Shown here: positions 1-7,541 of the stretch, one piece after another
Numbering within the stretch: the stretch's first letter is position 1
Layout of the letters: each line of letters begins with the position of its first letter
Source: CAYFTL01 sp964346145
GTDB taxonomy: Bacteria > Bacillota > Clostridia > Christensenellales > Aristaeellaceae
Reading direction: 5' to 3'
Length of the DNA: 43,014 nucleotides
Assembly (NCBI GenBank): GCA_964346145.1
Contig: CAYFTL010000016.1
Span: 1-43,014 of the forward strand
Program-made: the position numbers and the translations under genes
The notes under the pieces: generated by a model
What the model was told of the DNA's origin: nothing
Seen by the model: the letters and a program-made list of their open reading frames with translations, nothing else
The model's database searches: none

Positions 1-2
1 GT

Positions 3-204
3 CTGGACGTTACCCATCCACTCTTTCAGAAAACCATTGAATTCACCGAATCGCTGCTGGAACTTAGCCAAAGCGATTATATCGTTGGAATGACCGATTT
101 TCACCCCGGCGGCGATCACATTGCAGCATTGCGCGATCCTCAGAATTTAGCCCTTGACATGCTTGAAAACCCCGAATGGGTGCACGAAATGCTCAAACGT
201 ATCC
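3..204 (+). pseudogene. URO-D-like methyltransferase/decarboxylase family, internal fragment
   Basis: The first ~200 bases read in one plus-strand frame as a fragment of a uroporphyrinogen-decarboxylase-like (URO-D superfamily) protein. Characteristic segments are a DFHPGGD stretch followed by AALRDPQNL and a helix containing ENPEWVHEML, the pattern seen in URO-D-like proteins that lie beside sugar or corrinoid genes in Clostridia. The fragment has no start (it runs off the window edge) and no proper C-terminal half. At about position 204 the homology stops and the same frame continues as the antisense of the cobQ-like gene. The open frame nominally continues to 590, but everything after the junction is shadow coding. 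It is a paralogue of the gene at 32610-33166, not a missing piece of it, because the two align over the same helix with different residues. Substrate unknown; such proteins are often annotated as uroporphyrinogen decarboxylases without evidence. Confidence 0.6.
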
Positions 205-1019
205 AGATGCTCACGCACAGCTGCGGCCAGCAAATCATACTGTGCTTCTTTGTATGCCGCTTCGTCCATTCCCACATTGTTCTTAGTCTTTGCCATAGAT
301 CCTCTACTGAAGCTGTCCTCCTCGGCAATATCTACCGCCAGATAAGGCAACACGCCTACCACCGTTTTTTTGCTCTTCTCCTCCAGCATCTCGATCCCAG
401 AGCGGAAAAATTTCATATCCCCTCGAAATTTATTGATGATAATTCCCTTAACGCGTGCGCGCTCGTCCTCCTCCAGCAACATAAGTGTCCCAACAATTTG
501 CGCAAACACACCGCCGCAATCAATATCACCAACCAAAAGCACCGGAGAGTCGGTCAGCTTGGTAAGACCCATATTTACGATATCGTTTGATTTCAGGTTG
601 ATTTCTGCGGGACTGCCGGCCCCTTCAATCACGACGACATCATGCCTTGCCGCCAGCGTTTCAAACGCCTTCATGACATTGGGAACCAAGTCAATCTTGT
701 GGTTAAAATAGTCCACGGCGTACATATGCCCCCGTAGCTCACCGTTCACAATAATCTGAGAACCCATATCGGCTATAGGTTTGATCAGAATTGGGTTCAT
801 CAAAACATCGGGCGCAATACCGGCCGCCTCCGCTTGTACGACTTGTGCGCAGCTCATCTCCAGTCCGTCATCGGTCACAAAAGAATTGCCGGACATATTT
901 TGGGACTTGAAGGGTGCAACGCTATACCCATCCTGGCGGAAAACGCGGCACAATCCCGCCGTGACCAGACTCTTGCCTACCGATGACATAGTCCCTTGAA
1001 TCATAATCGTCTTAGCCAT
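147..1019 (-). CDS. cobQ: Cobyric acid synthase-like protein lacking the glutamine amidotransferase domain
   Basis: CobQ/CbiP amidates side chains of adenosylcobyrinate a,c-diamide in cobalamin synthesis, using an N-terminal ATP-binding dethiobiotin-synthetase-like domain and a C-terminal class I glutaminase domain. Residues 1-236 of this 290-residue product are a good N-terminal domain: P-loop GTMSSVGKS near residue 9, PFKSQNMSGNS near 36, EGAGSPAEINL near 132, GDIDCGGVFA near 164 and NKFRGD near 196. The family is usually about 500 residues. Here an EEDS motif (233-236), which normally leads into the glutaminase domain, is followed after ~20 residues by YKEAQYDLLAAAVREHLD, which resembles the extreme C-terminus of CobQ. 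So roughly 200 residues carrying the catalytic Cys and His are missing in frame. The last 17 residues are antisense of the URO-D fragment. I chose the ATG at 1019 because GAGGAGA lies 7 bases upstream. As written it could not use glutamine; it is a deleted gene or an assembly join. Confidence 0.75.
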   Translation of the reverse strand: MAKTIMIQGTMSSVGKSLVTAGLCRVFRQDGYSVAPFKSQNMSGNSFVTDDGLEMSCAQVVQAEAAGIAPDVLMNPILIKPIADMGSQIIVNGELRGHMYAVDYFNHKIDLVPNVMKAFETLAARHDVVVIEGAGSPAEINLKSNDIVNMGLTKLTDSPVLLVGDIDCGGVFAQIVGTLMLLEEDERARVKGIIINKFRGDMKFFRSGIEMLEEKSKKTVVGVLPYLAVDIAEEDSFSRGSMAKTKNNVGMDEAAYKEAQYDLLAAAVREHLDTFEHFVHPFGVFKHVKG

Positions 1020-1125
1020 GCAAAAATCTCCTCTACCTATATCAACCAATTATTTTGTGTGTTTGCACCAAAAATTGCGCTGCATGAGTTTTAATAACTC
1101 CTTCGCAAAAAACCACTTTATAAAT

Positions 1126-1263
1126 TTATGAGCCGGCGCTTCGCTTCATAATCTCCGTCATGTTCAAGCGATATTCTTGCCCTCTATCGGAATTAACACA
1201 GAACGCAAACTCACCACAAGTATCTACGCGCCCGATGGCTGCTCTAAATCCGCCAAAACACAT
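1126..1263 (-). CDS. Possible 45-residue small protein, unknown
   Basis: A short open frame starts with ATG at 1263, 9 bases after a clean GGAGG, and ends with TAA at 1126. The product begins MCFGGFRAAIG, contains two further cysteines (residues 16 and 22) and a segment GQEYRLNMTEIM, and looks like alternating beta-strand protein sequence rather than random translation. It lies upstream of cobQ on the same strand, about 107 bases away. I do not recognise the family. The MC start recalls small metal-binding proteins such as CooT, but no further similarity is visible. It could also be the 3' remnant of a longer gene. Support is the ribosome binding site and the protein-like composition only. 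Confidence 0.35.
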   Translation of the reverse strand: MCFGGFRAAIGRVDTCGEFAFCVNSDRGQEYRLNMTEIMKRSAGS

Positions 1264-1642
1264 TAAAGTCGTCCTCCTGGCCCAACATTTATAGCTTCTG
1301 TCAAACCTCGCGGTTACACCCTACAGTTGGGTGATCAAAATCACCACATAAGCTCCCCATTCACTTTGGCATCAAACCTTTAGCCAGTTGACTCAACACA
1401 ATTGTTTAAGCCATCGAAAAGTTTTGAGACTAGGTTCTATCGCAAAGCTATCACAAGGCTACAAACAAGTCAATGGCAATGCGTAACCGTTGACACAGCA
1501 TCTCAAAATCGCATCGTTGCAATAAACAAAACATAAGTTGTATTTTTGATAATTTATTGTTATAATATTATTGTGGATTTGAGAGTGCCCCATAACAAAA
1601 AAACAAAGCATCCACAATTGCCGAAAATCGAACAAAAAGGGG
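1264..1642. other. Intergenic region holding the promoter and leader of the gene at 1643
   Basis: No convincing gene is present. The right end carries the promoter and leader hairpin listed separately. I looked for a cobalamin riboswitch serving the minus-strand cobQ gene and did not find its conserved core. Short minus-strand frames are interrupted by stops every 10-20 codons. Confidence 0.5.
1538..1566 (+). promoter_or_regulatory. Sigma-A promoter for the gene at 1643-2401
   Basis: TTGTAT (1538-1543) and TATAAT (1561-1566) are separated by 17 bases. Transcription would start near 1573, giving a leader of about 70 bases. A perfect 9-base inverted repeat (ATTGTGGAT at 1570-1578, ATCCACAAT at 1610-1618) lies in that leader and could fold over the start of the transcript. 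Confidence 0.65.
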
Positions 1643-2401
1643 ATGATACCCATCGCAAAAAACATTATTGTTGTCGATGAACAGGGCAATGAGTATGAAG
1701 CGACCTACCCAAAGAGAGCCAAAGGGCTCGTTAAAAATGGCAGGGCACGCTTTATAGCTGAAAACAAAATATGCCTTGCGTGTCCGCCAAATAAAATTTT
1801 GGAGGATGACATTGTGAATAATCATTCGAATTTTGATAATACAAAAATACACGAAAGAATCAATCAAGCACTTCAGGACGATCCACAAGCAGATATCGGT
1901 GAAATTATTCGGCAAGAACTTGCCCATGATACCGCCGAAAAGATGAAGACCAAATTGCAAACACCCGAGTCAGAAATGCCTAAGCCGCAAATACAGGCAG
2001 AAGGACAGCCACCTCAAGGAAAGCCGCCAGAGCTCTCTATGGAATTCGTGCTTTCGAGAATTGACAAGATTTTAAACGACACCGCATATATCTATGACTC
2101 AATCAATACCATTAAAGAAATGCCAACCGATACTCCCTGGACATTTAGTGAAGCACTGTCAAAAATCGTAGAGTCCAGGGAATCAACTAATCAAAAAATG
2201 CTCCAGTTGTTTGAAAAAATGTACAACGATTTAAAGTCTAAAAATTCTTTTCAAAATTCTCCTACAGGAATGGAAGAATTCCGAAAACTGGTTGACTCTT
2301 TGCAAAGCTTTCCACCCCACATTCTTCCCCCTGATATGACAAAAAATATTTTAGAAGAAGCTGCGCGGGAGCTCTTTGCGCGACCTTGGCAACATGAATA
2401 G
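1643..2401 (+). CDS. Uncharacterised clostridial protein with PLMP/RRXRR-like N-terminus
   Basis: The 252-residue product has no assigned function that I know. Residues 7-48 read as a strand, DEQGNEYEATYP, KRAKGLVKNGRARFI and a strand ending in ICLACPP. The order (hydrophobic strand ending in D, turn with GN, a proline, then R/K-A-K-x-L-V-K-x-G-R-A) is like the N-terminal PLMP/RRXRR segment of IscB-type proteins; I infer this by eye. Residues 50-120 are a polar linker rich in Q, E and P. Residues 128-215 are helical and contain SRIDKILNDTAYIYDSI and a RESTNQKMLQLFEKMYNDL block that looks conserved. No HNH, RuvC or other nuclease motif follows, so this is not an IscB. It is monocistronic with its own promoter and a hairpin downstream. 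The ATG at 1643 abuts the GGGG, so a non-ATG start a few codons in is possible. Confidence 0.75.
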   Translation: MIPIAKNIIVVDEQGNEYEATYPKRAKGLVKNGRARFIAENKICLACPPNKILEDDIVNNHSNFDNTKIHERINQALQDDPQADIGEIIRQELAHDTAEKMKTKLQTPESEMPKPQIQAEGQPPQGKPPELSMEFVLSRIDKILNDTAYIYDSINTIKEMPTDTPWTFSEALSKIVESRESTNQKMLQLFEKMYNDLKSKNSFQNSPTGMEEFRKLVDSLQSFPPHILPPDMTKNILEEAARELFARPWQHE

Positions 2402-2451
2402 CTCTAGTGTGAACCTCTGGCATAATATGCCGCTGTTCTAACCAAATGTCA

Positions 2452-2493
2452 CAAGCCCCCTATCGTAGTGTGCAAAATACGATAGGGGGCTTG
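2452..2493 (+). terminator. Perfect 16-bp hairpin after the gene at 1643-2401
   Basis: CAAGCCCCCTATCGTA (2452-2467) is perfectly repeated in inverted form at 2478-2493 around a 10-base loop. It starts 51 bases after the stop codon. The following bases (ATTAAAAT) are not a strong U-tract, so it may be a weak or 3'-protecting terminator. Confidence 0.6.
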
Positions 2494-2701
2494 ATTAAAA
2501 TATTCGATAGCCGTTACATAATAATAGAAAATTTCAAATCATATGGCCCTGCTGTACCCTTCAGCAGGTTACCCTTTTCAAAATTTATAACGCGTTCCAC
2601 TTAAATCCTTGCGACCTGCCTCTTGTCAGAATATCCAACAGTCTTTGCCCGTTACAATGTCGCAGCTTTATGATGAAGAAAAAATATTTTTAATTTCAAC
2701 T

Positions 2702-2730
2702 AAAAAACATCCGGCTTAGCGGATGTTTTT
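2702..2730 (-). terminator. Rho-independent terminator of rnpB
   Basis: AAAAACATCC and GGATGTTTTT pair around an 8-base loop. Read on the minus strand it sits just past the 3' end of the RNase P RNA and ends in a run of T. Confidence 0.85.
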
Positions 2731-2742
2731 CGTTTTTAAATA

Positions 2743-3091
2743 GTTGTGAGCGATGTCTGTAAGCCGAGTTCTGTCTCAGACGGCCATCTATCTAGGCCCA
2801 AAGTTGCCAGTGGGCTCCAGCGATTATCCGGAAGCGTGACGAGCAGCCACATGCGCTTCCCATATCAATCTTGCACCAGGTGGGGTTTACAGAGCGGACA
2901 AGTCGCCAGGCCGCTGGTGAGCTCTTACCTCACCTTTCCACCCTTACGCCTTCAAAAAGAAGCCGCGGTATATTTCTGTTGCACTTTCCTTGGAGTCGCC
3001 TCCACCGGGAGTTACCCGGCACCCTGCTCTACGGAGCTCGGACTTTCCTCACGCGCACAAGCGCCTGCGACCGCCCGACAACCTCACAACC
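2743..3091 (-). ncRNA. rnpB: RNase P RNA (M1 RNA)
   Basis: This is the catalytic RNA of ribonuclease P, which removes the 5' leader of tRNA precursors. On the minus strand the conserved core is plain: GAGGAAAGTCCGAGCTCC near the 5' end, AGAGCAGGGTGCCGGGTAA, GGAAAGTGCAACAGAAA, and ACTCGGCTTACAGACA near the 3' end. The ends are set by the P1 helix, GTTGTGAG (minus strand from 3090) pairing with CTCACAAC (ending at 2743). The length of about 349 bases is normal. Open frames crossing this interval on the plus strand are spurious. Confidence 0.95.
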
Positions 3092-3097
3092 TTTGTT

Positions 3098-3127
3098 AGG
3101 ATAGCATAGCCGTCGCGAATTTGTCAA
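3098..3127 (-). promoter_or_regulatory. rnpB promoter
   Basis: Minus strand: TTGACA (3122-3127), an 18-base spacer, then TATCCT (3098-3103) preceded by TGC as an extended -10. Initiation about 7 bases downstream falls at 3091, matching the 5' end given by the P1 helix. Confidence 0.75.
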
Positions 3128-3181
3128 ACTGCACGATCACCGTCGACCACAGCTGCATCCTTCCGCTTATTTTTTAAGCAG

Positions 3182-3886
3182 TTAGGCCATGTACAAAATC
3201 CTGCCGCAGTTGTCACATTCTACGATCTCTTCCCCCGCGCGAACCCTGTGGAGCACCGCCGAAGGCAACGACATATTGCATTCTCCGCAGCGTTCATCAT
3301 TCAGCTTGGCCATGGGCGGCATTGCGTGGGATTTGACCCGCATATAGCGTTTCAAAAGAATGGGATCAATCTTCTTGGATTCCTGCTCAACCTGCGCTTT
3401 GAGCTTTTTAAGCTTTGCAGTGTCCTGCTTGAATTCCTTATCATACTCCATTTTGAGCTGATCAAAATCCGCTTTAATCCGAGCCGCGCGGACCCGAATT
3501 TCCTTCTGCTGGCGATCGCGGCTTTCGCTATCCTTGCGCATTTTTTGCAGTTCTTGCTCGTATCCGCTCAAATCGTCTACCAGTTTTTGCGCTGCTTCCA
3601 TTTGTTTTTTGATATCCTCATCGGTTGCGGGCGGTTTTTCATCAATCTGCTTGATCAACGCATCCAGCACGCCTTGAAGGCGACGCGCCTCGTCCTTCAC
3701 GGCTTCCACACGATCGGCCATGTTGACGACGTCGGCTTCGATCTTCTTGATGTTGTTTTGCTGCTCCACCAAAAAATCCCGTTGTTTTAAAAGCTTTACC
3801 CGATTGGGTGCCTGACGCATTGCGCTTTCGAAATTGTCGGCCTCCATATCAGTCTGCATAAAATCCCATAATAAATCCAGCTGCAC
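3182..3886 (-). CDS. Coiled-coil protein with C4 zinc ribbon (DUF164 / CdsZ-like)
   Basis: The 234-residue product is a long charged coiled coil (about residues 20-190, rich in K, E, Q and R) followed by a C-terminal zinc ribbon with two CxxC knuckles, CGEC and CDNC. This is the arrangement of the DUF164 'zinc ribbon domain' family, widespread in Firmicutes; the molecular function is not settled. I start it at the GTG at 3886 because GGAGGAG lies just upstream. Longer in-frame starts add a basic, non-protein-like extension. It is the last protein gene of the ispG-trmK-nif3 run and precedes rnpB, an order common in Clostridia. Confidence 0.85.
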   Translation of the reverse strand: MQLDLLWDFMQTDMEADNFESAMRQAPNRVKLLKQRDFLVEQQNNIKKIEADVVNMADRVEAVKDEARRLQGVLDALIKQIDEKPPATDEDIKKQMEAAQKLVDDLSGYEQELQKMRKDSESRDRQQKEIRVRAARIKADFDQLKMEYDKEFKQDTAKLKKLKAQVEQESKKIDPILLKRYMRVKSHAMPPMAKLNDERCGECNMSLPSAVLHRVRAGEEIVECDNCGRILYMA

Positions 3887-3923
3887 AGTACTCCTCCTTC
3901 GTCTACCCGGCGAACCGTCTGTG

Positions 3924-4691
3924 CTATGCAAACGGACAGGTCGCACTATCAAAAATCACTATTTTATAGTTTAACTCATTTGCCCTGTTTTGTAAACCGA
4001 TGGCCAGTTGTTTTACGGCAGGCTGCTCGGTATGCCAGTGGCCAGCCTCAAGCAATGTAAGTCCACACTGAACGGCAGCCAGCGCGTCGTGATGGCGCAC
4101 CTCTCCGGTTATAAATACGTCCGCCCCGGCAGCGAGCGCTATCGGCCAAAATTCGCTGCCCGCCCCGCCGCACAGTGCTACCTTAGTTACAGGCCGTCCG
4201 TGTTCAGGTTTAAACGAACGCACCACCGTCCGAAGCTGCTCGCCCACCCTTTGTTCAAAAGCCTCAATGCCGCTAGCAGGCGATAACTCGCTAATTCGCA
4301 ACCCATTGTCCAGCGGTTGTACTTGCGTTAACCCCAGCACTTTTGCCAGTGCATCGTTAACGCCCAGCGGCGCATTGTCATAATTTGTGTGGGCCGCTAT
4401 CAGCGAAATATCTTCCTTAATCAGCCGAGCTATTATCTGGGCTTCAGGGTCGTCGGTGCGCATGTCCTTGCGCCCCCGGAACATAACCGGGTGATGCGTA
4501 ATCAGCAGGTTTGCCCCCAGATCCTTAGCCTGTTCAACAGCACCCAAAGTGGCATCCAGCGCCACCAACACGCGCGGCACCCGGGCTTGAGGATCGCCCA
4601 CCAGCAGTCCTACATTATCGTAATCTTCCTGCAAGTCGGGAGGCGCCATCTCATTTAAAATGGATAATATTTTCTCCACCGTCACAACCAT
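3924..4691 (-). CDS. Nif3-like dinuclear metal centre protein
   Basis: This is a member of the Nif3/YqfO/YbgI family, often annotated GTP cyclohydrolase I type 2. These are toroidal hexamers with a two-metal site; the physiological substrate is uncertain. The metal ligands are all visible: THHPVMF, AAHTNYD, VRHHD, and GHWHTE near the C-terminus. At 255 residues it lacks the PII-like insertion of the longer B. subtilis form. The start at 4691 (ATGGTTGTGACG) overlaps the end of trmK by 10 bases, indicating translational coupling; a longer reading would begin deep inside trmK. The trmK-nif3 pairing is conserved in Firmicutes. Confidence 0.9.
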   Translation of the reverse strand: MVVTVEKILSILNEMAPPDLQEDYDNVGLLVGDPQARVPRVLVALDATLGAVEQAKDLGANLLITHHPVMFRGRKDMRTDDPEAQIIARLIKEDISLIAAHTNYDNAPLGVNDALAKVLGLTQVQPLDNGLRISELSPASGIEAFEQRVGEQLRTVVRSFKPEHGRPVTKVALCGGAGSEFWPIALAAGADVFITGEVRHHDALAAVQCGLTLLEAGHWHTEQPAVKQLAIGLQNRANELNYKIVIFDSATCPFA

Positions 4692-5359
4692 TTCATAATT
4701 TCCTCCCAATCCCGTATCTGTATCCATAGCGCTTCGGCCCTCTGGCCATCTCCGCGCTTGGCTCCATCCAGTGCTTTTTGGGCCACCTTCTTTCGAAATT
4801 CCGCATACCCCTTAAGGTTTGCATCCCTTCGCTTTAAGAGCGCCGGCCCTGCCAGCAACTCCAGATGTGAATACTCTACCATTTCCCCTGCGATCCTAGC
4901 CCTTATAATCACATACCATCGATTGGCTGCCCGCGCCAGACTTTCCGCATCTATTGCAAACCCATTTCTTGCAAGCGTCAACCGCAAATCGTAAGAATCC
5001 CAATTGGGCTGCAAAACTAGCGACGCATTGCCCAACTTATCCCTTCCCCGCTCAATAATTCCCGCAATCGTTTGTCCGCCCATCCCGGCAACCACAACGT
5101 TTTGCACTTCGCCGACTACCGCATCCAGTCCGTCCCCCACGCCAAAATATGCGCGCTCACTCATACCCAAACGATTGATTAGCGCTCTGGCCTTGGCCAA
5201 AGAGCTGTCGGATATGTCGCAAAATTGCACCTTTTGGCACCGTTGGCTCTGAAGCAAAAATGCGCCCAACCTGCCGTGGTCGGTTCCAATATCTGCCACA
5301 CATGCGCACGGCTCTATCAGTTGGGCAATCGCACCCAAGCGCTCATCCAATTCAATCAT
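4682..5359 (-). CDS. trmK: tRNA (adenine(22)-N1)-methyltransferase TrmK
   Basis: This SAM-dependent enzyme methylates N1 of A22 in the D-loop of tRNAs. The 225-residue product shows the SAM-binding motif VADIGTDHGRL near residue 19, FCDISDSSLAKA, VGDGLD, a GMGGQTI loop, and LQPNWDSYDLR typical of this family. The C-terminal part is a basic helical region, as in B. subtilis YqfN. The start at 5359 has GGAG a few bases upstream and overlaps the end of ispG by 8 bases. It overlaps nif3 downstream, so ispG, trmK and nif3 are tightly coupled. Confidence 0.92.
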   Translation of the reverse strand: MIELDERLGAIAQLIEPCACVADIGTDHGRLGAFLLQSQRCQKVQFCDISDSSLAKARALINRLGMSERAYFGVGDGLDAVVGEVQNVVVAGMGGQTIAGIIERGRDKLGNASLVLQPNWDSYDLRLTLARNGFAIDAESLARAANRWYVIIRARIAGEMVEYSHLELLAGPALLKRRDANLKGYAEFRKKVAQKALDGAKRGDGQRAEALWIQIRDWEEIMKWL

Positions 5360-6416
5360 GGTGCACTCCTCGCGCCGCTGCCATTGTTTTGATTTCATCT
5401 ATCAAAACCTGTGCCAAATCCTTATCGCGAACGGTCACCGGCGCAGCGCCCTTGCGAAACAGTACGCTGCCCGTCTTGCCGCCTGCAATTCCAATGTCAG
5501 CCTCTCTGGCTTCTCCCGGGCCATTGACCACGCACCCCATCACTGCAACAGTGATCGGCAATTTAATATCTGTAAGTTGCGACTTTACCCGTTCAACAAT
5601 CTGTTCAACGGGAATCTCGGTTCTGCCGCAAGTCGGACAAGAAACAATGTTGATCGCATCGTTACGCAGTCCGACCGCTCGCAATATGTTTATCGCTACC
5701 GGGATTTCCTGAACGGGATCTCCGGTCAACGAAACCCGTATCGTATCCCCTATGCCGTCCAGCAGCAAGCTTCCAATGCCCGCCGCCGACTTGATCACGC
5801 CCATCTCATGGGTTCCGGCCTCGGTAATGCCCAAATGCAGGGACCAATCGTCCATTCGGGAAATGAGCCGATAACTCTCCACTGTGCGCCTCACATCCGA
5901 AGCTTTTATGGAGATTGCAATAGCATCAAACCCATATTTTTCTAAGATTCGCGCATGGTTGACCGCACTCTCTACCATACCTTCGGGCGTAGCGCCGCCA
6001 TACTTTGCCAAAATATGCTTTTCCACCGAACCCGAATTTACGCCCACGCGCACCGGAATCCGGTACCTCTTTAAACAATCGGCCAATACCCTAACCTTGT
6101 CTTCGCTGCCGATGTTGCCCGGATTTATACGCAGTTTGGAAATTCCATTTTCCACCGCGCCGATGGCCAGCTTGTAATCAAAATGGATGTCTGCCACCAA
6201 CGGTACTGGGCTGCCATCCACCAGAGCGCGCACTGCTTTAACGCACGCTTCGTCGTACACCGAAACGCGAACAATTTCGCAGCCTGCTACCGCCAAAGCC
6301 TTAATTTGGGCGAGGGTGGCCTCCACATCCCTGGTATCGGTGTTGGTCATAGACTGAACCGAAACTGGAGCACCACCACCGATGGGTACACTGCCCACCA
6401 TAATCTGCCTGGACAT
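5352..6416 (-). CDS. ispG: 4-hydroxy-3-methylbut-2-enyl diphosphate synthase (IspG/GcpE)
   Basis: IspG reductively opens methylerythritol cyclodiphosphate to HMBPP, the penultimate step of the MEP isoprenoid pathway, using a [4Fe-4S] cluster. The 354-residue length is that of the bacterial short form. An N-terminal TIM barrel carries SVQSMTNTDT near residue 20 and LRINPGN. The C-terminal domain has the cluster ligands in CPTCGR near residue 259 and GCVVNGPGEA near residue 294. It lies 15 bases downstream of rseP and in the same run as dxr, so the window holds two of the seven MEP pathway enzymes. Confidence 0.97.
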   Translation of the reverse strand: MSRQIMVGSVPIGGGAPVSVQSMTNTDTRDVEATLAQIKALAVAGCEIVRVSVYDEACVKAVRALVDGSPVPLVADIHFDYKLAIGAVENGISKLRINPGNIGSEDKVRVLADCLKRYRIPVRVGVNSGSVEKHILAKYGGATPEGMVESAVNHARILEKYGFDAIAISIKASDVRRTVESYRLISRMDDWSLHLGITEAGTHEMGVIKSAAGIGSLLLDGIGDTIRVSLTGDPVQEIPVAINILRAVGLRNDAINIVSCPTCGRTEIPVEQIVERVKSQLTDIKLPITVAVMGCVVNGPGEAREADIGIAGGKTGSVLFRKGAAPVTVRDKDLAQVLIDEIKTMAAARGVHHD

Positions 6417-6431
6417 ATATTCTGCCCCCTA

Positions 6432-7481
6432 TCACCCTTTAAACCAGCGCATAATATCTTGGAAAGTAAAACCCAAAATAATCAGGATCAACACCCCAAA
6501 GCCAATCAAATGAATAAGGCCTTCCTTGTCGGGATTGATGGGCTTTCTGCGCACCGCTTCCACGAGCAAAAACAGGATCCTGCCTCCGTCCAGTGCAGGA
6601 ATGGGCAGCAGGTTCATAACCCCCAGGTTTAGCGAAATGATAAAGGTCAAGTTCAAAAACATTTGAAAACCCTGCGTCACCTGTTGGCTCACAAAGCCGA
6701 TGGTTCCCACTGGCCCCATCACCTGGTCCAGGCCTTGCCCGGCAAAAATCATATCTTTTAGCATGGTCAACATTTGAACCAACATGCTCCAGGTAACCTT
6801 GCCGGAATTTTGTGCCGCTTCCAACACATTAAACTTGTAGCTTGCTTGTCCCAAGTAGATGCCTATCAGCATCTCCCCCTCCTCGTTCTCTTGAGGAACC
6901 ATAGACAGCTTTATTTCTTCCTTACCGCGCTTCACCGCCACATCCACCGGTTGGCCTGCCGGCGCTGACTGTATCAGTTCAACCGCTTTCTGAGCCATAT
7001 CGGATCTGCTCAAGTCCAGTTGCACACCCCCTACAGCCGTGATCACGTCGCCTACTTGCAGGCCGGCCGACTGTGCCGGCAACCCCTCCATCAACCCTAC
7101 CACCTCGGTGGTGTTGTACAATATGCCATAGCCCATCAGCATGCCCATAATGATCAACATGGCAAACACTATGTTGGTCATAGGTCCGGCCAGCACGGTA
7201 AGCAAACGCTTCCACACCGGTTGGTTGTTCATAGCCTTGGGATTGTCGCTGCTTTCGTCTTCTCCGGTAAATCGCACAAACGCACCGAAGGGCAGCAACC
7301 GCCAGGTAACCTGCAAACCTTTTTTAGTGGTTCGCTGTATCAGTTTAGGGCCGAAACCGATTCCAACTTCCTCAATTCCAATACCACACAAGCGGCCCAC
7401 AAAAAAATGGCCCATCTCGTGGATAATAATCAATACGCCCAACATTAAAATGGCGATCAGTATGCCAAAAAACGTCGTCAT
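6432..7481 (-). CDS. rseP: Site-2 intramembrane zinc metalloprotease RseP
   Basis: This inner-membrane protease cleaves membrane-spanning segments, for example anti-sigma factors and remnant signal peptides. The 349-residue product shows the HExxH motif (IIHEMGHFFVG) in the first membrane segment, the second motif GPMTNIVFA, one PDZ domain (about residues 110-190), and the third motif NLLPIPALDGGR in the C-terminal membrane region. I start it at the ATG at 7481, preceded by GAGGAGGG; a TTG 15 bases further up overlaps that ribosome binding site. It stands between dxr and ispG, the usual clostridial position. Confidence 0.95.
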   Translation of the reverse strand: MTTFFGILIAILMLGVLIIIHEMGHFFVGRLCGIGIEEVGIGFGPKLIQRTTKKGLQVTWRLLPFGAFVRFTGEDESSDNPKAMNNQPVWKRLLTVLAGPMTNIVFAMLIIMGMLMGYGILYNTTEVVGLMEGLPAQSAGLQVGDVITAVGGVQLDLSRSDMAQKAVELIQSAPAGQPVDVAVKRGKEEIKLSMVPQENEEGEMLIGIYLGQASYKFNVLEAAQNSGKVTWSMLVQMLTMLKDMIFAGQGLDQVMGPVGTIGFVSQQVTQGFQMFLNLTFIISLNLGVMNLLPIPALDGGRILFLLVEAVRRKPINPDKEGLIHLIGFGVLILIILGFTFQDIMRWFKG

Positions 7482-7541
7482 GGTTTCCCTCCTCAAAAAA
7501 AGGCGCTTGCGCGCCGATATAACATGCCCGTGATGTAGGTT

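Larger units (their letters stand above)
2402..2742. other. Intergenic region with three hairpins, no gene
   Basis: It holds the 16-bp hairpin at 2452-2493, a smaller one at 2548-2568 (CCTGCTG / CAGCAGG) and the rnpB terminator at 2702-2730. I see no coding frame with a ribosome binding site. Confidence 0.5.

Noticed and set aside
205..590. Continuation of the URO-D-like plus-strand frame
   Set aside because: After ~204 it is only the antisense of cobQ and has no URO-D similarity.
1020..1500. Cobalamin riboswitch upstream of cobQ
   Set aside because: The conserved core and surrounding helices could not be found on the minus strand.
2746..3104. Plus-strand frames of 117 and 77 codons
   Set aside because: They overlie the RNase P RNA, which is certain from its conserved core.
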